Shown here: positions 25,695 through 39,300 of the stretch, one piece after another | Layout of the letters: the number at the start of each line of letters is the position of its first letter | Numbering within the stretch: position 1 is the first letter of the stretch | DNA from: Xiphias gladius | Taxonomy: Eukaryota; Chordata; Actinopteri; Istiophoriformes; Xiphiidae | Assembly (NCBI RefSeq): GCF_016859285.1 | Contig: NC_053408.1 | Location: 13,029,213 to 13,093,212, forward strand | DNA length: 64,000 bases | Reading direction: 5' to 3' | The notes under the pieces: model-generated | Told to the model about the DNA's origin: nothing | Databases searched by the model: none | The model's input: the letters and a program-made list of their open reading frames with translations, nothing else | Made by a program: the position numbers and the translations under genes

Positions 25695-28585
25695 TGAATT
25701 CAAAGCCAATCTGCAAGAGGACAGATCATCTCTGGATAAGAGCAGACCTGTCTGAGATGATCAAATGTTTGGGTTGGTTTTTGGATGACAAAGAAACCAC
25801 AAGCAGACTTTTGAAAGTAACAGATGGAACACATGACAGTATGATACTCATGAGTTTATGTAAGATCTATCACAGCAGTTCCTCAAAGTGATGAAAAACA
25901 AACCATTCAGAATACCAAGGAAGATTTCTGTAAAAATGTGTGTGTTTTTTTTTGGTTTGTTTTCTAAGTATTTTTGTCGGCCCAAGCCTCTCACTTCCAG
26001 GATGTGAAAGACTTGATTGTTTTGGCGGATTTGCCAAGGCTTTCGTAAACCCAGGACTGTTTAGCCTGTGCATCTCAGGCTGTGACTCAAACAAGTATTA
26101 AAACATCTGCGAGATCTTGAAGCCTTTATTTACACTGAACCTTTCAGCCATTTCCTTCTTATATATATATCCAGGCATCATTTCCCAACATGTTATTCCC
26201 AGCACCTGGTGGCAGGGTTCAAATCCTGCGTCTCCCAATTTAGTCAGCAGAGTGCTCGTAAGAACTCAAAATCAGGTGTCCACAACCACACAATGCACTG
26301 GTGACGTATTGTTTTTGCATTATGGTTCCAGTCTTGTATAAGTTCTCTAGAACTTGGGTCTCTCGTGACTCAGTTTGTAACAATTTGATTTCTGGTTGCC
26401 TAAAAGCTGTATTTTTTAAAACTATGAATAAAACATAAGAATTTATTCCTCTGTATCTATATTGCATTTATTGTTTAAAAAAAAACTCCTTACCAGTGAT
26501 TCCGTTGTTGTCAAGCACAGATGTAAACCTACTGACCTATTCTTGATTTGTCTTGTCATGTCTGAAACTGACCTCTCTATGAAGCAGGTGGTTAACAGTT
26601 AGTCCATGAAAACTATTGCTTAGATTTTTTTATGCTCAATTTTTCTGGAATTTGCTGCTCTCATATGACCCAGTGACCATCTTCGGATTTTCAGAGATTT
26701 GACTGTCTAATGTCAATTTTCAGCACCGTCCTTCTCATGGTGATGACAGCTTATAACAGCATGGTTTCTTGTATTTTTTTTTTACTACGACATGGAAGGC
26801 CTTACATTTGTCAAACCCTGGAGCAGTGTCCCAGACATGCTGCACAGTAGCTCTAGACCATAATGTGTACTCTGTCTGTTCACGCCCTAAGCCTTTGATT
26901 TAACATCTCCAGACATTCTCAGATGACCCCAGATGAAACCTGCAACCTTGGTCGGAAGAATTATACCATCAAGTTCTGTAGCCCTATCAGATTATGAAGG
27001 CCTCAGGCGGATGAAAACTGTATTTCTTTATCATTCTAAGATGAACACAGAAGGTGGGGGACAACTACCCGACAGTACTGGAAGAAGGATGAACTGTCCT
27101 TCCTGATTGTTTCTGCTTCAAATGTAAGTGTATTTTTGGTCTCAATAGCAAACCCTGCGAGGATTGTTTGAATATACTTTTAATACCATTATTCATACAG
27201 CCTTTTAACAACAGCATTAATCATTATTTTAATGAAGTTCTGTATTGTCTTCCACAATCTCACCGAGGCCTAAAATTTTATGTGGCTTTATTTGGGTTTT
27301 TTCGTTCAGTCCTGGCGATCATTTGTGGGATTTAGACCCCTTGTTTACCGGCAGTATGTCAGTAGGATTTGCTGCCCAGAAGCTGATGCACTGTGTGCCC
27401 CTTGTTGCTGAAATGAAGCCGATGCCCTTGGTCTGCAACCTCCAGGATCTAAATTAGGCTCTGTATAGAGCTCGGTCCGATGCCATGAAGGCATCTGGCA
27501 GATGAAAAGCAGAACAACAGTCCTCAGTGTAAATCTGAATGCAGGAACTGACTCATATGCTGATTTGGTAAAGGGGTATTACTGTATGCTTGTAGTGCAA
27601 CAGAGTAGCGTGTTCACAGTAAAGATATGTAATTCTCCCCCTGTAAATTTTTTGTTACACTACAAACATCGGAGCACAGTGAGAAAAGCTGTCTTTGAAA
27701 CGCTGCAAGGTTCTCAGTCATTTAAAATGTATGTATATACTAATGTCAGCAGATTAGCTGGATTCCAAGGAGGATTATGATGTTGTGCTTCTTCTGCCTA
27801 TAGTGAGACCACTATCAGGATCTGAACCTGGAGGAATCGGTTTGGCCAGAAAAGGATCCTTTGTGCTTAGTGAGAGTGAGGGCCTGTAACACTGATAAGT
27901 AATGAAAGCTAATCAAAGCCATTTAAGGAGGGCGGCCTTAACAAGTGACTCACCCATCCTACAGCTCAGTCTCAGTTTGTAAAAAGAAGAAACAGACTAG
28001 TTGGAGTTTGATAGATTTATAGGAGATTTATTGCTGAACACAGATGGTATAAAAGTTTAGCACCACTATGTTTTTGAATCTGTATGATTCCTTGAATTAA
28101 TGTAGCCTTCATAAAAAGATCTGAATTTTATGCTGCACAGGACGCAGCTCGGATCAACTTCCCAGGAAATAACAGTAACTTCTATTATGACGATGCATGC
28201 ACAAGGGCTATGATGTGAGCCCAAATGTGTTCATCGTCGTCATCCGAGACCTCACACGTGCGTAGCGATCACTTCCAGGGACTCCGTTTTCAGAAATCAT
28301 ACTGTAAAAGTTGTGAAAATGAATATAAGTAGTGCAACCCATGAAAATTATTCTAAGAAATGTCCATATCAGCACCTTTCAACAGGATAAATTCTTTAAA
28401 CAGATGTGTATTGTTATATTCACCAAAAGTGGACGGCAGAATGCATATGGAAAGGCCTCGTGTTCAAGGTTTCCTGCATCTGTCACATTTACAAAGACTA
28501 ATAAGACTAATATCTTTTGCAATTTTGTTTGTCTGCATTGTGAAAGTTCACCAATGTCCACTCCCCATTTGTATCAGTGAGGGCT
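25695..28585. other. rexo4 3'UTR and gene-poor intergenic sequence
   Basis: The rexo4 3'UTR probably ends after the AATAAA at 26427-26432. The remainder is unremarkable AT-rich sequence with short chance frames. I recognise no gene or repeat family here. Confidence 0.5.
26427..26432 (+). terminator. Candidate polyadenylation signal of rexo4
   Basis: AATAAA about 730 bases after the rexo4 stop codon. It is a good hexamer, but other sites are possible. Confidence 0.45.
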
Positions 28586-28976
28586 TTTACATGCGCACCA
28601 GTATCCTGGTTTTGATCTGTTTTTTTTTTTTTTTTTGTGTGTGTGTTTCTCAGTTAGGTATTGGACATCAACATTTTATCCTGGTTTCGGAAACCTGGAT
28701 GAGCCCTTATTCCAGTGTTGAGAAACCTGGATGCTGTGGCATGTATACACCTTATCCAGTTTTCTGGACACTCTTTGTTGGTACAGAACATTGCGGCTGA
28801 GATATTGACAAATCAAGACACAGCTGCATAGAGATAATCATAAACCTAGATACTGTACGATCATGTATACAGGGATGTGAATAAACAAGTTTCTCATGTT
28901 CCATCTAAACATCGCACCCCGAATAAGATCAAAACTAGGATAAGACTCAAAACCGGGATACTAATACGTATGTAAA
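28586..28976. mobile_element. MITE-like element with about 33-base imperfect terminal inverted repeats
   Basis: The left arm reads TTTACATGCGCACCAGTATC-CTGGTTTTGATC (28586-28617). The reverse complement of 28944-28976 reads TTTACATACGTATTAGTATC-CCGGTTTTGAGTC. The interior repeats CCTGG-type motifs several times and has no coding capacity. The total of about 390 bases fits a non-autonomous DNA transposon. Superfamily is not known. Confidence 0.7.
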
Positions 28977-31264
28977 TGTACTCATTGAGGGTAGAGTAAA
29001 ATAAATAAATAATAAATAAATAATAATAAATAAAATTAAATCAAAACCTTTGTAAAACAGGTTTAACAAAACTTTAAGTAAAACTAATTTTATTAATGCA
29101 TATTATCAGAAGTCCTTACTGCAAAGGGATAAATTATGAACGGTATGTAAGGGTTAAAAGTGTAACATTACTAAATTTTTGAATCAATAAAGTTTTTTAT
29201 TTTGGTATAGATTTTGGAAAACAGTTTTCTGAACTGTATGATGCATTGGAAACAGCTAAGTTGCAGCTTAGAGGAAAAATGAGTAATACCAGTTTGGACA
29301 TGGCCTGCAGTAGAGATGTCCTGTGAACCCAAATTCATTTATTGTCGACATTTAAAACTTTACACCAGCATAGTGACCATTTCCAGGAGATCCAGATACA
29401 GTAAAAAGAAATCCAAAATGAGTCCTTATTCAACTTTATTGAAAAACATGATTTTATTGGAAAGACATTTAATTTCTGAGAAATTGTACAGAATTCACTA
29501 AGCCACATAGTGTTTCAGTCATCATCCATTGATTACTCCATCCCTCCATTTGCTGCCTGTCGAAATCTACATTGTGATGGCAAACAGCCGAGCAGAACAG
29601 TTCATTCCAATGTTTGTTGCCTCAAATGAGGCCAAAACATTGCTCCAACTTATCTTGCAATAGCTTCACTTCACTGCCTTTTGGAATGATTTTCAGGCCT
29701 GTGTTGTGATTACATCTGATATCAGCTTGAGTCAAAACTGCAGACCACCCCAAAATCCTATTTAAACCATTGACATACTTACTACTAATTTACTTACATA
29801 ATTTACATTTTATACATACGGTGGAATGTAATGTATATTTAAAACTAGTAAGGCTCTGGTAAAACGATAACCAAGGTTTTAGTTACATTTTTTAATTACA
29901 TTATATTTCTTTAATTCATAAAATTAATCATTTAATCAGATACTGATCCATTGATTTACAGAAAATAGTTCCTAAAACAAAATGAAGCTGTGGAGGACTA
30001 TAGAGTCTCTTTACAGACTAGCTTGCTAGAATTTCCTCCCAATAACTGCACTGCTAGAAATAACATGGTAGTAAAGGCTGCATCCACTCATTTAACCAAT
30101 CTAATGGTGGGAAAGGAGGAATTACTGCTTTTGCTTACATGGCACTTGGTTCATAATTCAATAAAATTTTACTTACAGTCTTCCATAATACTGCTCATGG
30201 TTCCTGTCTCGAAAGCGATTAGTCAGTGTAGACATTTGTTGTGAGGTCTGTGGGCTTTCAAACACACAGCTATAAAACAGCGCCTCTGCAAAGTTTGATT
30301 TGTGCGTCTTGCTTAGTTTACACACCAAATCCAATCTAATATCCCTGTACAACCACCTTCCACTGAATATAAAAAAATTTACAGGCTTGAACGTCACTTG
30401 GCGTTTCATCTCTGAAGGGACATTTTTCATTTCTGAACACGAGAGGCACCAAGTCGGTGGATACTGTTGCTCAATTAGTGATAGACATATCAATAAAGAT
30501 TACTGAACCACCAGTTTCTCACTGTCAGTCAGTGTTTTTGCATCCTCGAGGCCAACAATCCTTTCTGTTTACCCTATAGTGCAGTCCCAGTCCGTGCAAA
30601 TATGTAGTATACAGTATATTAGATATACAGCAAATACAGTATATATTAAGGGCTGGCTGTAGTGCAGTACAGTCCTTTTTCTTTTGTATAATATGCTGTG
30701 TACAATGTTCAGTGTCCGCCTACAAAAATGAAAACAACATTTAAAGGAAATAATGGTAAACTAGTGAGACTGAGGACATAGTCACAGAGCTGCGTTTTTC
30801 TCTGTCAGTGCTTGAGTGTTATTATTGACCACACAATGTCTTCTATGGTCTGCTGCTCACTACTTCCTTATGCATGAGCTGCACTATGCTGCCGCCAAGA
30901 GACTGACCGAGGATGTGTCTGTGTTGACTAATGCTGACTCTGAGTGCGAGCAAAGTTGAACATTCAGTATTTATGCAGGTTGATGAGGAAACAGTGTCAG
31001 CTACTTTCTGTGGATGACTTCCTGCTCCTCTGCTCTGGTCTGGCGATGCTGAGGGTGGACTCACTATCACCTTTATGGGCTTTTATGAGCAGTGATGGAC
31101 AGTCTTGTTGTTACTGGACATGGTCAGGCTTAACTGATCATGCAAATGATTCATTTCATTCTAAGCTGATGCTAAAAGACCTTTCCACAAAAAATTACTG
31201 TGATTAAAGTAGGATATCTAATGGAGGTCTTACTAAATGAATTTGTAGCTGATAAGTTAGTATG

Positions 31265-31480
31265 GTTTTTAGCCATGCTTGCGGCTTGGGTGCATGTATG
31301 GAAATGTCGGTCTGTTGGTTGGTTGTTCCACCACTTTGTTGAAAGAGTTCAACAACAATGGGATTGATTGCCATGAAATTCTGTATGGACATTGATGGTC
31401 CCCAGAGGATGAATGTATAGATGACTTTGGAGAGCCCCTGACTTTTCCTCCAGTGCAACCAGCACATTTACTTTTTTGGT
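31265..31480. repeat. Common teleost interspersed repeat fragment
   Basis: It contains TTCCACCACTTTGTTGAAAG, ATTGATTGCCATGAAATTCT, GGACATTGATGGTCCCCAGA and GGATGAATGTATAGATGACT in the order I know from a widespread fish repeat. The copy is diverged and its ends are approximate. Confidence 0.6.
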
Positions 31481-32451
31481 ACAAAGTGAAGCGTCTCAAG
31501 AGGCCTTGGATGGACTGCCGTAACATTTGCTCTTGTTAGAATCTTGTTAGATTTTATTGCCCTCAACATACTGTATGCTTAATGCTATAGATACTTTCAG
31601 AAATGTCTAAAAAACCCTTGCAGACTTTGCTGGAGGGGCTCTGGCTGCTGTTTCAACAGCTTGAATTATCTATGAATTCTTGATTTCAGCACCTGTATAA
31701 ATTTTGTGTTCGAGCGATCGTAGACGGTGCTGCAGTGGTTTGGGAGGTTGTAAATGAACAAGGAGTGCTATACTGCAGAATAAAGTTATATAGAATAGAG
31801 TTTCCTGCCGGTGCCGAAAACAGCTCTAAACGTTGCCCTTGGTAGAGACATTGGTTGGGAGCCACATACTGTAAAACCGGACTTAGTTCCTAAATATTAG
31901 ACATACAAAATACACAGAGAGAAAAAGCAGCTGTACTAGATCTAAAACACTGTCATATTTACATATGAATGTTGCTCATGTTCGGACTGTTACAATGAAC
32001 AGGTAAGCATTTAGTGTCTTCCTCATGGACTCCCTAACAGGCCACGTAGCTGCTGTGGGGATCAGTCCTGTAATCTTGTGGCATGGTTTACCAAAAGTCC
32101 ATGTTAAGCTGTGGAATAAAGGCTTCCCAAACATGTCAGTGACAGTACAAAGAACAAAGGATGGGAGCTGTTGAATGCAGAGAAGTGAAAAATTGAATGG
32201 AAAATCAGGAAGAGCTGCAAATCCAAGATTTTTTTGGTGTTCTTCAAGTTTTTAAGTGCCTGTGTTTGTGCACATATTAAGCATATTACATTTTCTCATT
32301 TCCTGCCTTTGACAGCTTCCCTCCTTTTCATTTTGTCTGGTCTACCCAAGCATCCTGTCTCCTAGCTGACACAATTCCCATATTTATAGCACCAGAATTC
32401 TTGAAAAGTAGAGTTTACATTTTTTTTCCTTGTGAATAATGCAGCCATTTG

Positions 32452-32640
32452 AAGGCAGCTACAGTGGCTCAGTGTTAAGCACTGTAGCCTTACAGCTGTA
32501 GGAGGCCTGACCTTTCCTTGGTAGAGTTTATTTGAATGGTCCACAGTCTGAACACAGAGAAGTTAAATGGTTTGGAGACACTGTAGATCTGTATGTCAGC
32601 TGTCGTCCCCTTTGGAAAAGGATAAGAGGGCAAAAATAAT
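32452..32640 (+). repeat. Degenerate tRNA-related SINE-like element
   Basis: The opening CAGCTACAGTGGCTCAGTGT-TAAGCACTGTAGCCTTACAG resembles the fish element that starts 'cggtggctcagtggttagcactg'. The rest is strongly diverged and the right boundary is uncertain. Confidence 0.5.
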
Positions 32641-33552
32641 GAATTAACCAATTAAGTTCTTCTGTATTTAGAAATTTCCCTTTTGCAGTTTTAAATGGTT
32701 AATTTTACTGTAACACAATCACCTTTGTACTAATTCTAAATGCACTTTTTTTTAAAAACCCATCAATTTCATTGTGCCTCCTTTACTCATCTTTTTTTCC
32801 GTCCACACTTTGCTCTTTCAAGAACATTGTGTGGTCAAAGGAAAATGCTATCGGTACCTAGCAATAGCCTTTGCCCTTTTACTACTGTTGTAATTTTTAT
32901 GAGGCGATGTTGCACTCACATTGAGTTTCCTGTCGATAAGTGCACCAGGAACATTGCTGATCATAGTGTTTTTACTTGAATATTGGCTCTGACCAACCGT
33001 CCCGCTGCAGTGCTCTAAATAAAGGTCTTCTGGTCAGTGCATGATGCATTCAAATAAGAAGTCATTTTGTTTGTTTGAGCCTTCGACGCTTATTTTTCTT
33101 GAGGAGACTGAAAAAAATCTGCTTATATTGTGCCTGCAGTTTGTCTTTTTACAGGAATTTCATTGAAATAGTGACATTTTGATAGTAGTAATAATAAAAA
33201 TAATACTAATGATAATAATATGTTTGTTGAGAATGGAGAGGGCCTACAGAGCAAAGATATCCCACCTTCATCAACGCAGTGTCCACCCTTGTTGTAGTTG
33301 CTATAATTATTATTCAACATATTACTCCCAGACTGTGTCATGTAACCCACCTGCTTCTCTGCTGCCACATGACTGCTGATGTCAGCCAAGCCAGAGTCAA
33401 GGCTGGGAACCTGTAGACAAAATGGTGTTTGTGCGTCCCTCCAGCAGAGTGAGCATGTGTGGGCTATGTAGGCTAAAGTGGGGAAGAGGAGGATAAAAAA
33501 AAAGAGAGAGAAAATTAAACAGATGACAATAAATCCACACAATCCTTCATAT

Positions 33553-34920
33553 TGTGTGTCTGTGTGTGTTTGACATACATATTTATGAAGTTCAGCAGTC
33601 ATATGAGAAATTAGCCTCTGTATTCACCGGGGTCCTCCCACCCCTCTGTCTTGTTCTCTAATCCGCCCACATGTATCGTCTGAGGGAAAAAAAAAAAAAA
33701 AAAAAATAGTGCAGAAGGTGACGCTCTTCCAACGGAACAGAGACGGGCACAGCGAGGGAAAGGCAAAGGGAGAGGTGCCTACAGGCTGCATCTCCACTGA
33801 AACATTTGGAAGGGGGGAGACAGAGGAAGAGCTGAATGGTAGCTACACCCTGCGCCTGGAAGCGTAGAGACACTGTAACAAAGGCTGGCAATTATTTTTT
33901 TGGCAATAACAAAAGAGGTGGGAGAGGGCTCCGAAAACCGAGGGAAAGAGCAAAAGGCAGTTTTTAGGGGGACCTCTGCTTCATTTCATCCGAAAGACTC
34001 ATCCCCTGCCACCATCAGCATGACCATAAGCTATAAGTAACATTCGGCAATAACGGTGTCCAAACGAGATTTCCAGCAACAGACGCGCGCAATCCTATGT
34101 TGATTTATTATAATCGTGGGGGGGAAAAAAAAAAAAGATCAACTGAATGCCTGCGAGAAACTGGATACTCTCTGAAATCATAAGAAAGAGCGATCTAACA
34201 AAGAAAACTACGTTTTGATTGATCTTTAAGCTTGATGTGCGTGTTCCTGCACGCACTGAAGCGAACCTGAACCAAAAGCAAGTGAGTATGAATCGTGTCT
34301 GTGTTTATGTCTGTATTTTGGTGGCTTTATTCTGCGTTTATCCGTCTAACAACAGGGCCAGCTCTAAAAGAGAGAGAGAGAAAAAGAAGAAAGAAAAAAA
34401 AAAAGAAATACAGCGTCCAACCTACATTCAACAAGTATTATCCACGATAACTGCGATTTTTGTTTTCTGTAGCATGTGTGTGTTTTGATCGATATCTGGC
34501 GGAATCAAAATGTGTGAAAAATGTTCGAATTGGAATCATAAACCTCTTCACGGTTGTATATCTATTGCTCCTAGAATATAAAGAGAACTGTACTTTTACT
34601 CAGTCAGGTTTTAATGATCAACTGATATGACGCCTGATGATTTTATTTTGTAAATCCTAACATCCCTCATTGCACAAATGGTGGGTGTTTCCCCATCTAC
34701 ACCACTAGATCAGAGCAGTTTCATGCCACTTATTGGAATGTGTGTGTGTGTGTGTGTGTGTGAGTGCATTCCTTTCGGCATCATCTTGTTTCCATATGCG
34801 TGAGAAACTGTTTCCATGTGTGATTTGCTTTGTGCTTTTGTATGCATGCATTTGTTTTACTTGCATGTGCCCTCAGTGTGTGTTTGTGATTGTGCCTGTC
34901 TGTCTGTGTGTGTGTGTGTG
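33553..34920 (+). repeat. Copy 1 of a 1.37-kb tandem duplication
   Basis: The start (TGTCTGTGTGTGTTTGACAT at about 33558) recurs 1366 bases downstream, and the sequence repeats to about 36290 with only a handful of substitutions and small indels. A (TG)n tract marks the junction at about 34905-34932. Confidence 0.97.
34000..34281 (+). other. Candidate non-coding first exon (copy 1), probably of kcnc3
   Basis: GC-mixed sequence ends in a strong splice donor, AAAAGCAA then GTGAGT at 34282. There is no long frame. A matching acceptor (TCTCTCCCCGCAG) lies at 43611-43623, just before the kcnc3 coding exon. The start is arbitrary, since no TATA box or initiator could be fixed. The link to kcnc3 is inferred from order, orientation and splice signals. 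Confidence 0.4.
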
Positions 34921-36281
34921 TGTGTCTGTGTGTGTTTGACATACATATTTATGAAGTTCAGCAGTCATATGAGAAATTAGCCTCTGTATTCACCGGGGTC
35001 CTCCCACCCCTCTGTCTTGTTCTCTAATCCGCCCACATGTATCGTCTGAGGGAAAAAAAAAAAAAAAAAAAATAGTGCAGAAGGTGACGCTCTTCCAACG
35101 GAACAGAGACGGGCACAGCGAGGGAAAGGCAAAGGGAGAGGTGTCTACAGGCTGCATCTCCACTGAAACATTTGGAAGGGGGGAGACAGAGGAAGAGCTG
35201 AATGGTAGCTACACCCTGCGCCTGGAAGCGTAGAGACACTGTAACAAAGGCTGGCAATTATTTTTTTGGCAATAACAAAAGAGGTGGGAGAGGGGCTCCG
35301 AAAACCGAGGGGAAAGAGCAAAAAGGCAGTTTTTAGGGGGACCTCTGCTTCATTTCATCCGAAAGACTCATCCCCTGCCACCATCAGCATGACCATAAGC
35401 TATAAGTAACATTCGGCAATAACGGTGTCCAAACGAGATTTCCAGCAACAGACGCGCGCAATCCTATGTTGATTTATTATAATCGTGGGGGGGAAAAAAA
35501 AAAAAGATCAACTGAATGCCTGCGAGAAACTGGATACTCTCTGAAATCATAAGAAAGAGCGATCTAACAAAGAAAACTACGTTTTGATTGATCTTTAAGC
35601 TTGATGTGCGTGTTCCTGCACGCACTCGAAGCGAACCTGAACCAAAAGCAAGTGAGTATGAATCGTGTCTGTGTTTATGTCTGTATTTTGGTGGCTTTAT
35701 TCTGCGTTTATCCGTCTAACAACAGGGCCAGCTCTAAAAGAGAGAGAGAGAAAAAGAAGAAAGAAAAAAAAAAAGAAATACAGCGTCCAACCTACATTCA
35801 ACAAGTATCGTTTTATCCACGATAACTGCGATTTTTGTTTTCTGTAGCATGTGTGTGTTTTGATCGATATCTGGCGGAATCAAAATGTGTGAAGAATGTT
35901 CGAATTGGAATCATAAACCTCTTCACGGTTGTATATCTATTGCTCCTAGAATATAAAGAGAACTGTACTTTTACTCAGTCAGGTTTTAATGATCAACTGA
36001 TATGACGCCTGATGATTTTATTTTGTAAATCCTAACATCCCTCATTGCACAAATGGTGGGTGTTTCCCCATCTACACCACTAGATCAGAGCAGTTTCATG
36101 CCACTTATTGGAATGTGTGTGTGTGTGTGTGTGTGAGTGTGTGCATTCCTTTCGGCATCATCTTGTTTCCATATGCGTGAGAAACTGTTTCCATGTGTGA
36201 TTTGCTTTGTGCTTTTGTATGCATGCATTTGTTTTACTTGCATGTGCCCTCAGTGTGTGTTTGTGATTGTGCCTGTCTGTC

Positions 36282-36285
<4 letters not shown>
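34921..36285 (+). repeat. Copy 2 of the 1.37-kb tandem duplication
   Basis: Nearly identical to copy 1. Differences include one base in GAGGTG(C/T)CTACAGG, extra G or A in homopolymers near 35293-35326, an extra C near 35628, a short CGTT insertion near 35809 and an extra TG in the run near 36135. It ends in a (GT)n array. Confidence 0.97.
35367..35651 (+). other. Candidate non-coding first exon (copy 2), probably of kcnc3
   Basis: The second copy of the sequence above, with the same intact donor GTGAGT at 35652. Both copies could serve as alternative first exons. Confidence 0.4.

Positions 36286-36364
<79 letters not shown>
36286..36364 (+). repeat. (GT)n microsatellite at the right end of the tandem duplication
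   Basis: About 39 uninterrupted dinucleotides. Confidence 0.97.
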
Positions 36365-36365
<1 letters not shown>

Positions 36366-39300
36366 CCTGCTTCGTGGCAGCACTGGGTAAGTGTCAAGGC
36401 CTGAAATGGAGGTTTGATAAAGGAATCACGGGAGGAGGGTGAGAGAACTGACACACAAACAACACACACATACATGAAAGAGGGAGAGGAGAGGAAGGCG
36501 TGAAGACGAGACCGGGGGGGGGGTGCACTGGAGTGGAACCACAGGAAGGACATAGCGTCACTGAGGTCTTATCCTGGAAGTCTATATGAGCAGTTAAATG
36601 TCTGGACTCTGTCAACTTGCTCCATCGGCATTACACACAAAGTCTCCAGTTTCATAACGCCTCTTCTTCCTTCACTTTCCTGTGCATGACTCGCTTTTTT
36701 TCTGCCAACTGGCTCCAGCATGCTGTTCCCCTAATGGGAACTCTGCCTCTCTTCCTCCATTTGCTCTCTCCCTGCTTCTCCCCACCTCAATCCTGCATTA
36801 TAAATCTACAGCTGGAGCTATTTTTAGATTGAGGGTAACCCAGAAAACACCCCTTCGATTTTAGAAAAAAAAAAAACGAAAACAAAAAAAAAACTTCCCA
36901 CCAGAGACAGTGGCATGTTTTCGGTGGATGTGATTGGTAGAGTAGTGATGGGGCTTGAAAAGGAGGGCGCTGCTGTTTAAGCAATGGGGGGGGGGTAAAT
37001 CTATTTCGAGGCTGTTATTGAATTACGCATCTGGCGTATTCTAGGTTTGTGTGTGTTCTTTGCCTCTGACCCTTCCTCTCTCCTTGGCTGTGATGGTTTC
37101 TTTCTCATCTCACGTCTTTCTCTTGTGATCATTTTCCTTCTGTCCTCTGACTCATTTATTACCCAATCGAGCTGCTTTTTAAACCCCCTAAAACCCTTGA
37201 CCTTGAGGCTCACTTTGAGCTCACCTTTCATCTTCTCTCATCTCTTTTGTTCCCCTCGCCTCTCATTTTATTTCCTCACAATAAAACCCAACTTCTCCCC
37301 CTCCCCACCCGCCTGCTGAGAGTCTAATCTGTGACTTCCCTACCCCTCCTCTATGTCTAATCGCTGGCTAGTTCACAGGTCAGGAATCAGTGGAGTAATG
37401 CTTCTTTCCTCGTCCCGTTTGTCTGTCTGGCCCCGTGTACCGCACCATTGCACTGCTGGACCATAATGGTCCTAAGCATGCAGGAAGGGCAGTGTCATTA
37501 ATTAGGAATAGACAGGTTTAAACGACCTGAGAGAGAGTTAGGAGGTGTGCGGGTTCAATCTATTTGCTCTTGATGCAAATTCTCCCAAGAACCAGAGTCA
37601 GCCAGGTCCGAAAATAGAGTTCCTTCCCAACATGACACACTATCCCATGGCTTTTTTTCCCCCCTGCACTCAGTGCTTTTTCAGGATTTTTCTGACCTCT
37701 CTTGCACCAATCATAGCTCGTTGAAGGGAGTTTTGGTACCTCTTCTCCCATCACTCCCTTCACCCTACACCCTTCTGTCACCAGTGGAGTCTCACCTACT
37801 GGGCATATCCATCCGAAAAAATCTCAGCATCAGTCCTCCTGTGGGCAGGAAGGATCTTAGTCATGGACACTGACTGAGCTTTCAGAGCTCTATTACAGGC
37901 TTCGTTGCTACGAGTCTATTCCTGAAAATGGCCCTATGTATTAATCATCCCTGGCTAGCTAAAAGGAGAAAACCAGGAGCGCATGATTGTCATCTTTTTT
38001 TTTCTCTCATAAAAAAAAGAAAAGGTGGCTGGAGGTGATCATAGCAAGAGAGCAGCTGCAGCTTCGGGGGGGGGGGGGCAATATGCACAAGGCTCGAGAC
38101 CCTCGAGGGGGGTGTTGGTGCTGCAGTATGTGTGGATTGGTCAGCCCCTGGAGATCTCCATGCTGGTGTTGCTGAGTAGAGGAGCTGCCTCTGGTAGATT
38201 TCCTTTCTGCTTGCTTAATTGATTGGCTATTTAATTGATATTCTGGGAATTGGCCAATGTTGATCTTTGTTATGATGAGAAATGCCTTGTTTTGTTTTTT
38301 TCTTTCTTCTCTGTGTACGTGAGCCGTCTGAGAGCTGCTGGGTCATTGTGTGGCCTCGTTCTCTGTTTTTATCTGCATACACACCCTGTCTGTTTTTGTC
38401 TTTCTCTCCATCCATTCACGCAGTTTTCCTTCCTTTCATTTTCATTCTCATTTGTTCAATTCATGCGCCACCCACCTCTCGCCACCATCCTCGCACATGC
38501 ACAGACACCTCATCTGGCTTCTTTCTCCTGGCAGAATCAGAGTTACACCATGAGGTGCAATGACAATCTGAGGAGGGAGAGGACACTGTGTGGTGTGACA
38601 CCGCACTAAAAGGGGAGGTGACCGCAGTGTTTTCACCGCGCTGCAGTGCCTCGCTTTCTCCTGTTGGGGTCTCCTCAACACTGGGGAGTGCGTGAGAGAG
38701 GAGAGGAGAGGAGAGGAGAGGGAGATAAAGTAGAGATGAGGGGGGTTGAGGAAAGAGGAGAGGAGGAAGGGAGGGAGGCGATGTGGATGGAACAGCAAGA
38801 AGCCTTGTGGCTACATCCTTTGATGGGGTAGCGTGTGGGAAAAAATGGCTGTGCACCAGTAACACATACGTAATTTGTGCTCTCTCTCTCTCTCTCTTTC
38901 TCTCTCTCACACACATACAAACATACATTACACACTTGTCTGCAATGCCCTCCTTTTCCCTAGTTGTACATTTGCCATTCAGCTCAGCTGTATATCTGTT
39001 TTACATCCTCACAGTTGTTTTCCTTCCTCTCCGCCTCTCTCTTGATCACTCCACTGTTTCTATTCCTCTTATTAGTATTGCAGACCATTTCTAACCCCCA
39101 AACCTCCCCTACACCCCCCACCACCAACTATCCTGAGCCACTGCAAGGTCTTTTTATGTCTTTCTCCCCTTCCTCCCCCCCTTTTTTTCTCCCCTCTTTC
39201 ATTTTCCCCAACATCCTCTCTCTCTTCTACCTTACCCCCCCACACTCTTTCAGTCCTTTTCTCTCCTTCTCTTCCCAACACCCCACCTTCTCCATCTCAT

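Larger units (their letters stand above)
28977..33552. other. Gene-poor intergenic sequence with scattered old repeats
   Basis: Apart from the two repeats listed separately (31265-31480 and 32452-32640) I see no gene. The (TAAA)n/(AATAA)n-rich run at 29000-29040 is low complexity. Confidence 0.5.

Noticed and set aside
26212-26229. Perfect tRNA T-arm-like sequence GCAGGTTCAAAT-type stem-loop
   Set aside because: Upstream sequence has no D-arm, anticodon stem or acceptor stem, so it is not a tRNA gene; at most a SINE relic or chance.
30173-30493. 106-codon open frame on the minus strand
   Set aside because: No family resemblance, no splice context and ordinary AT-rich composition; probably chance.
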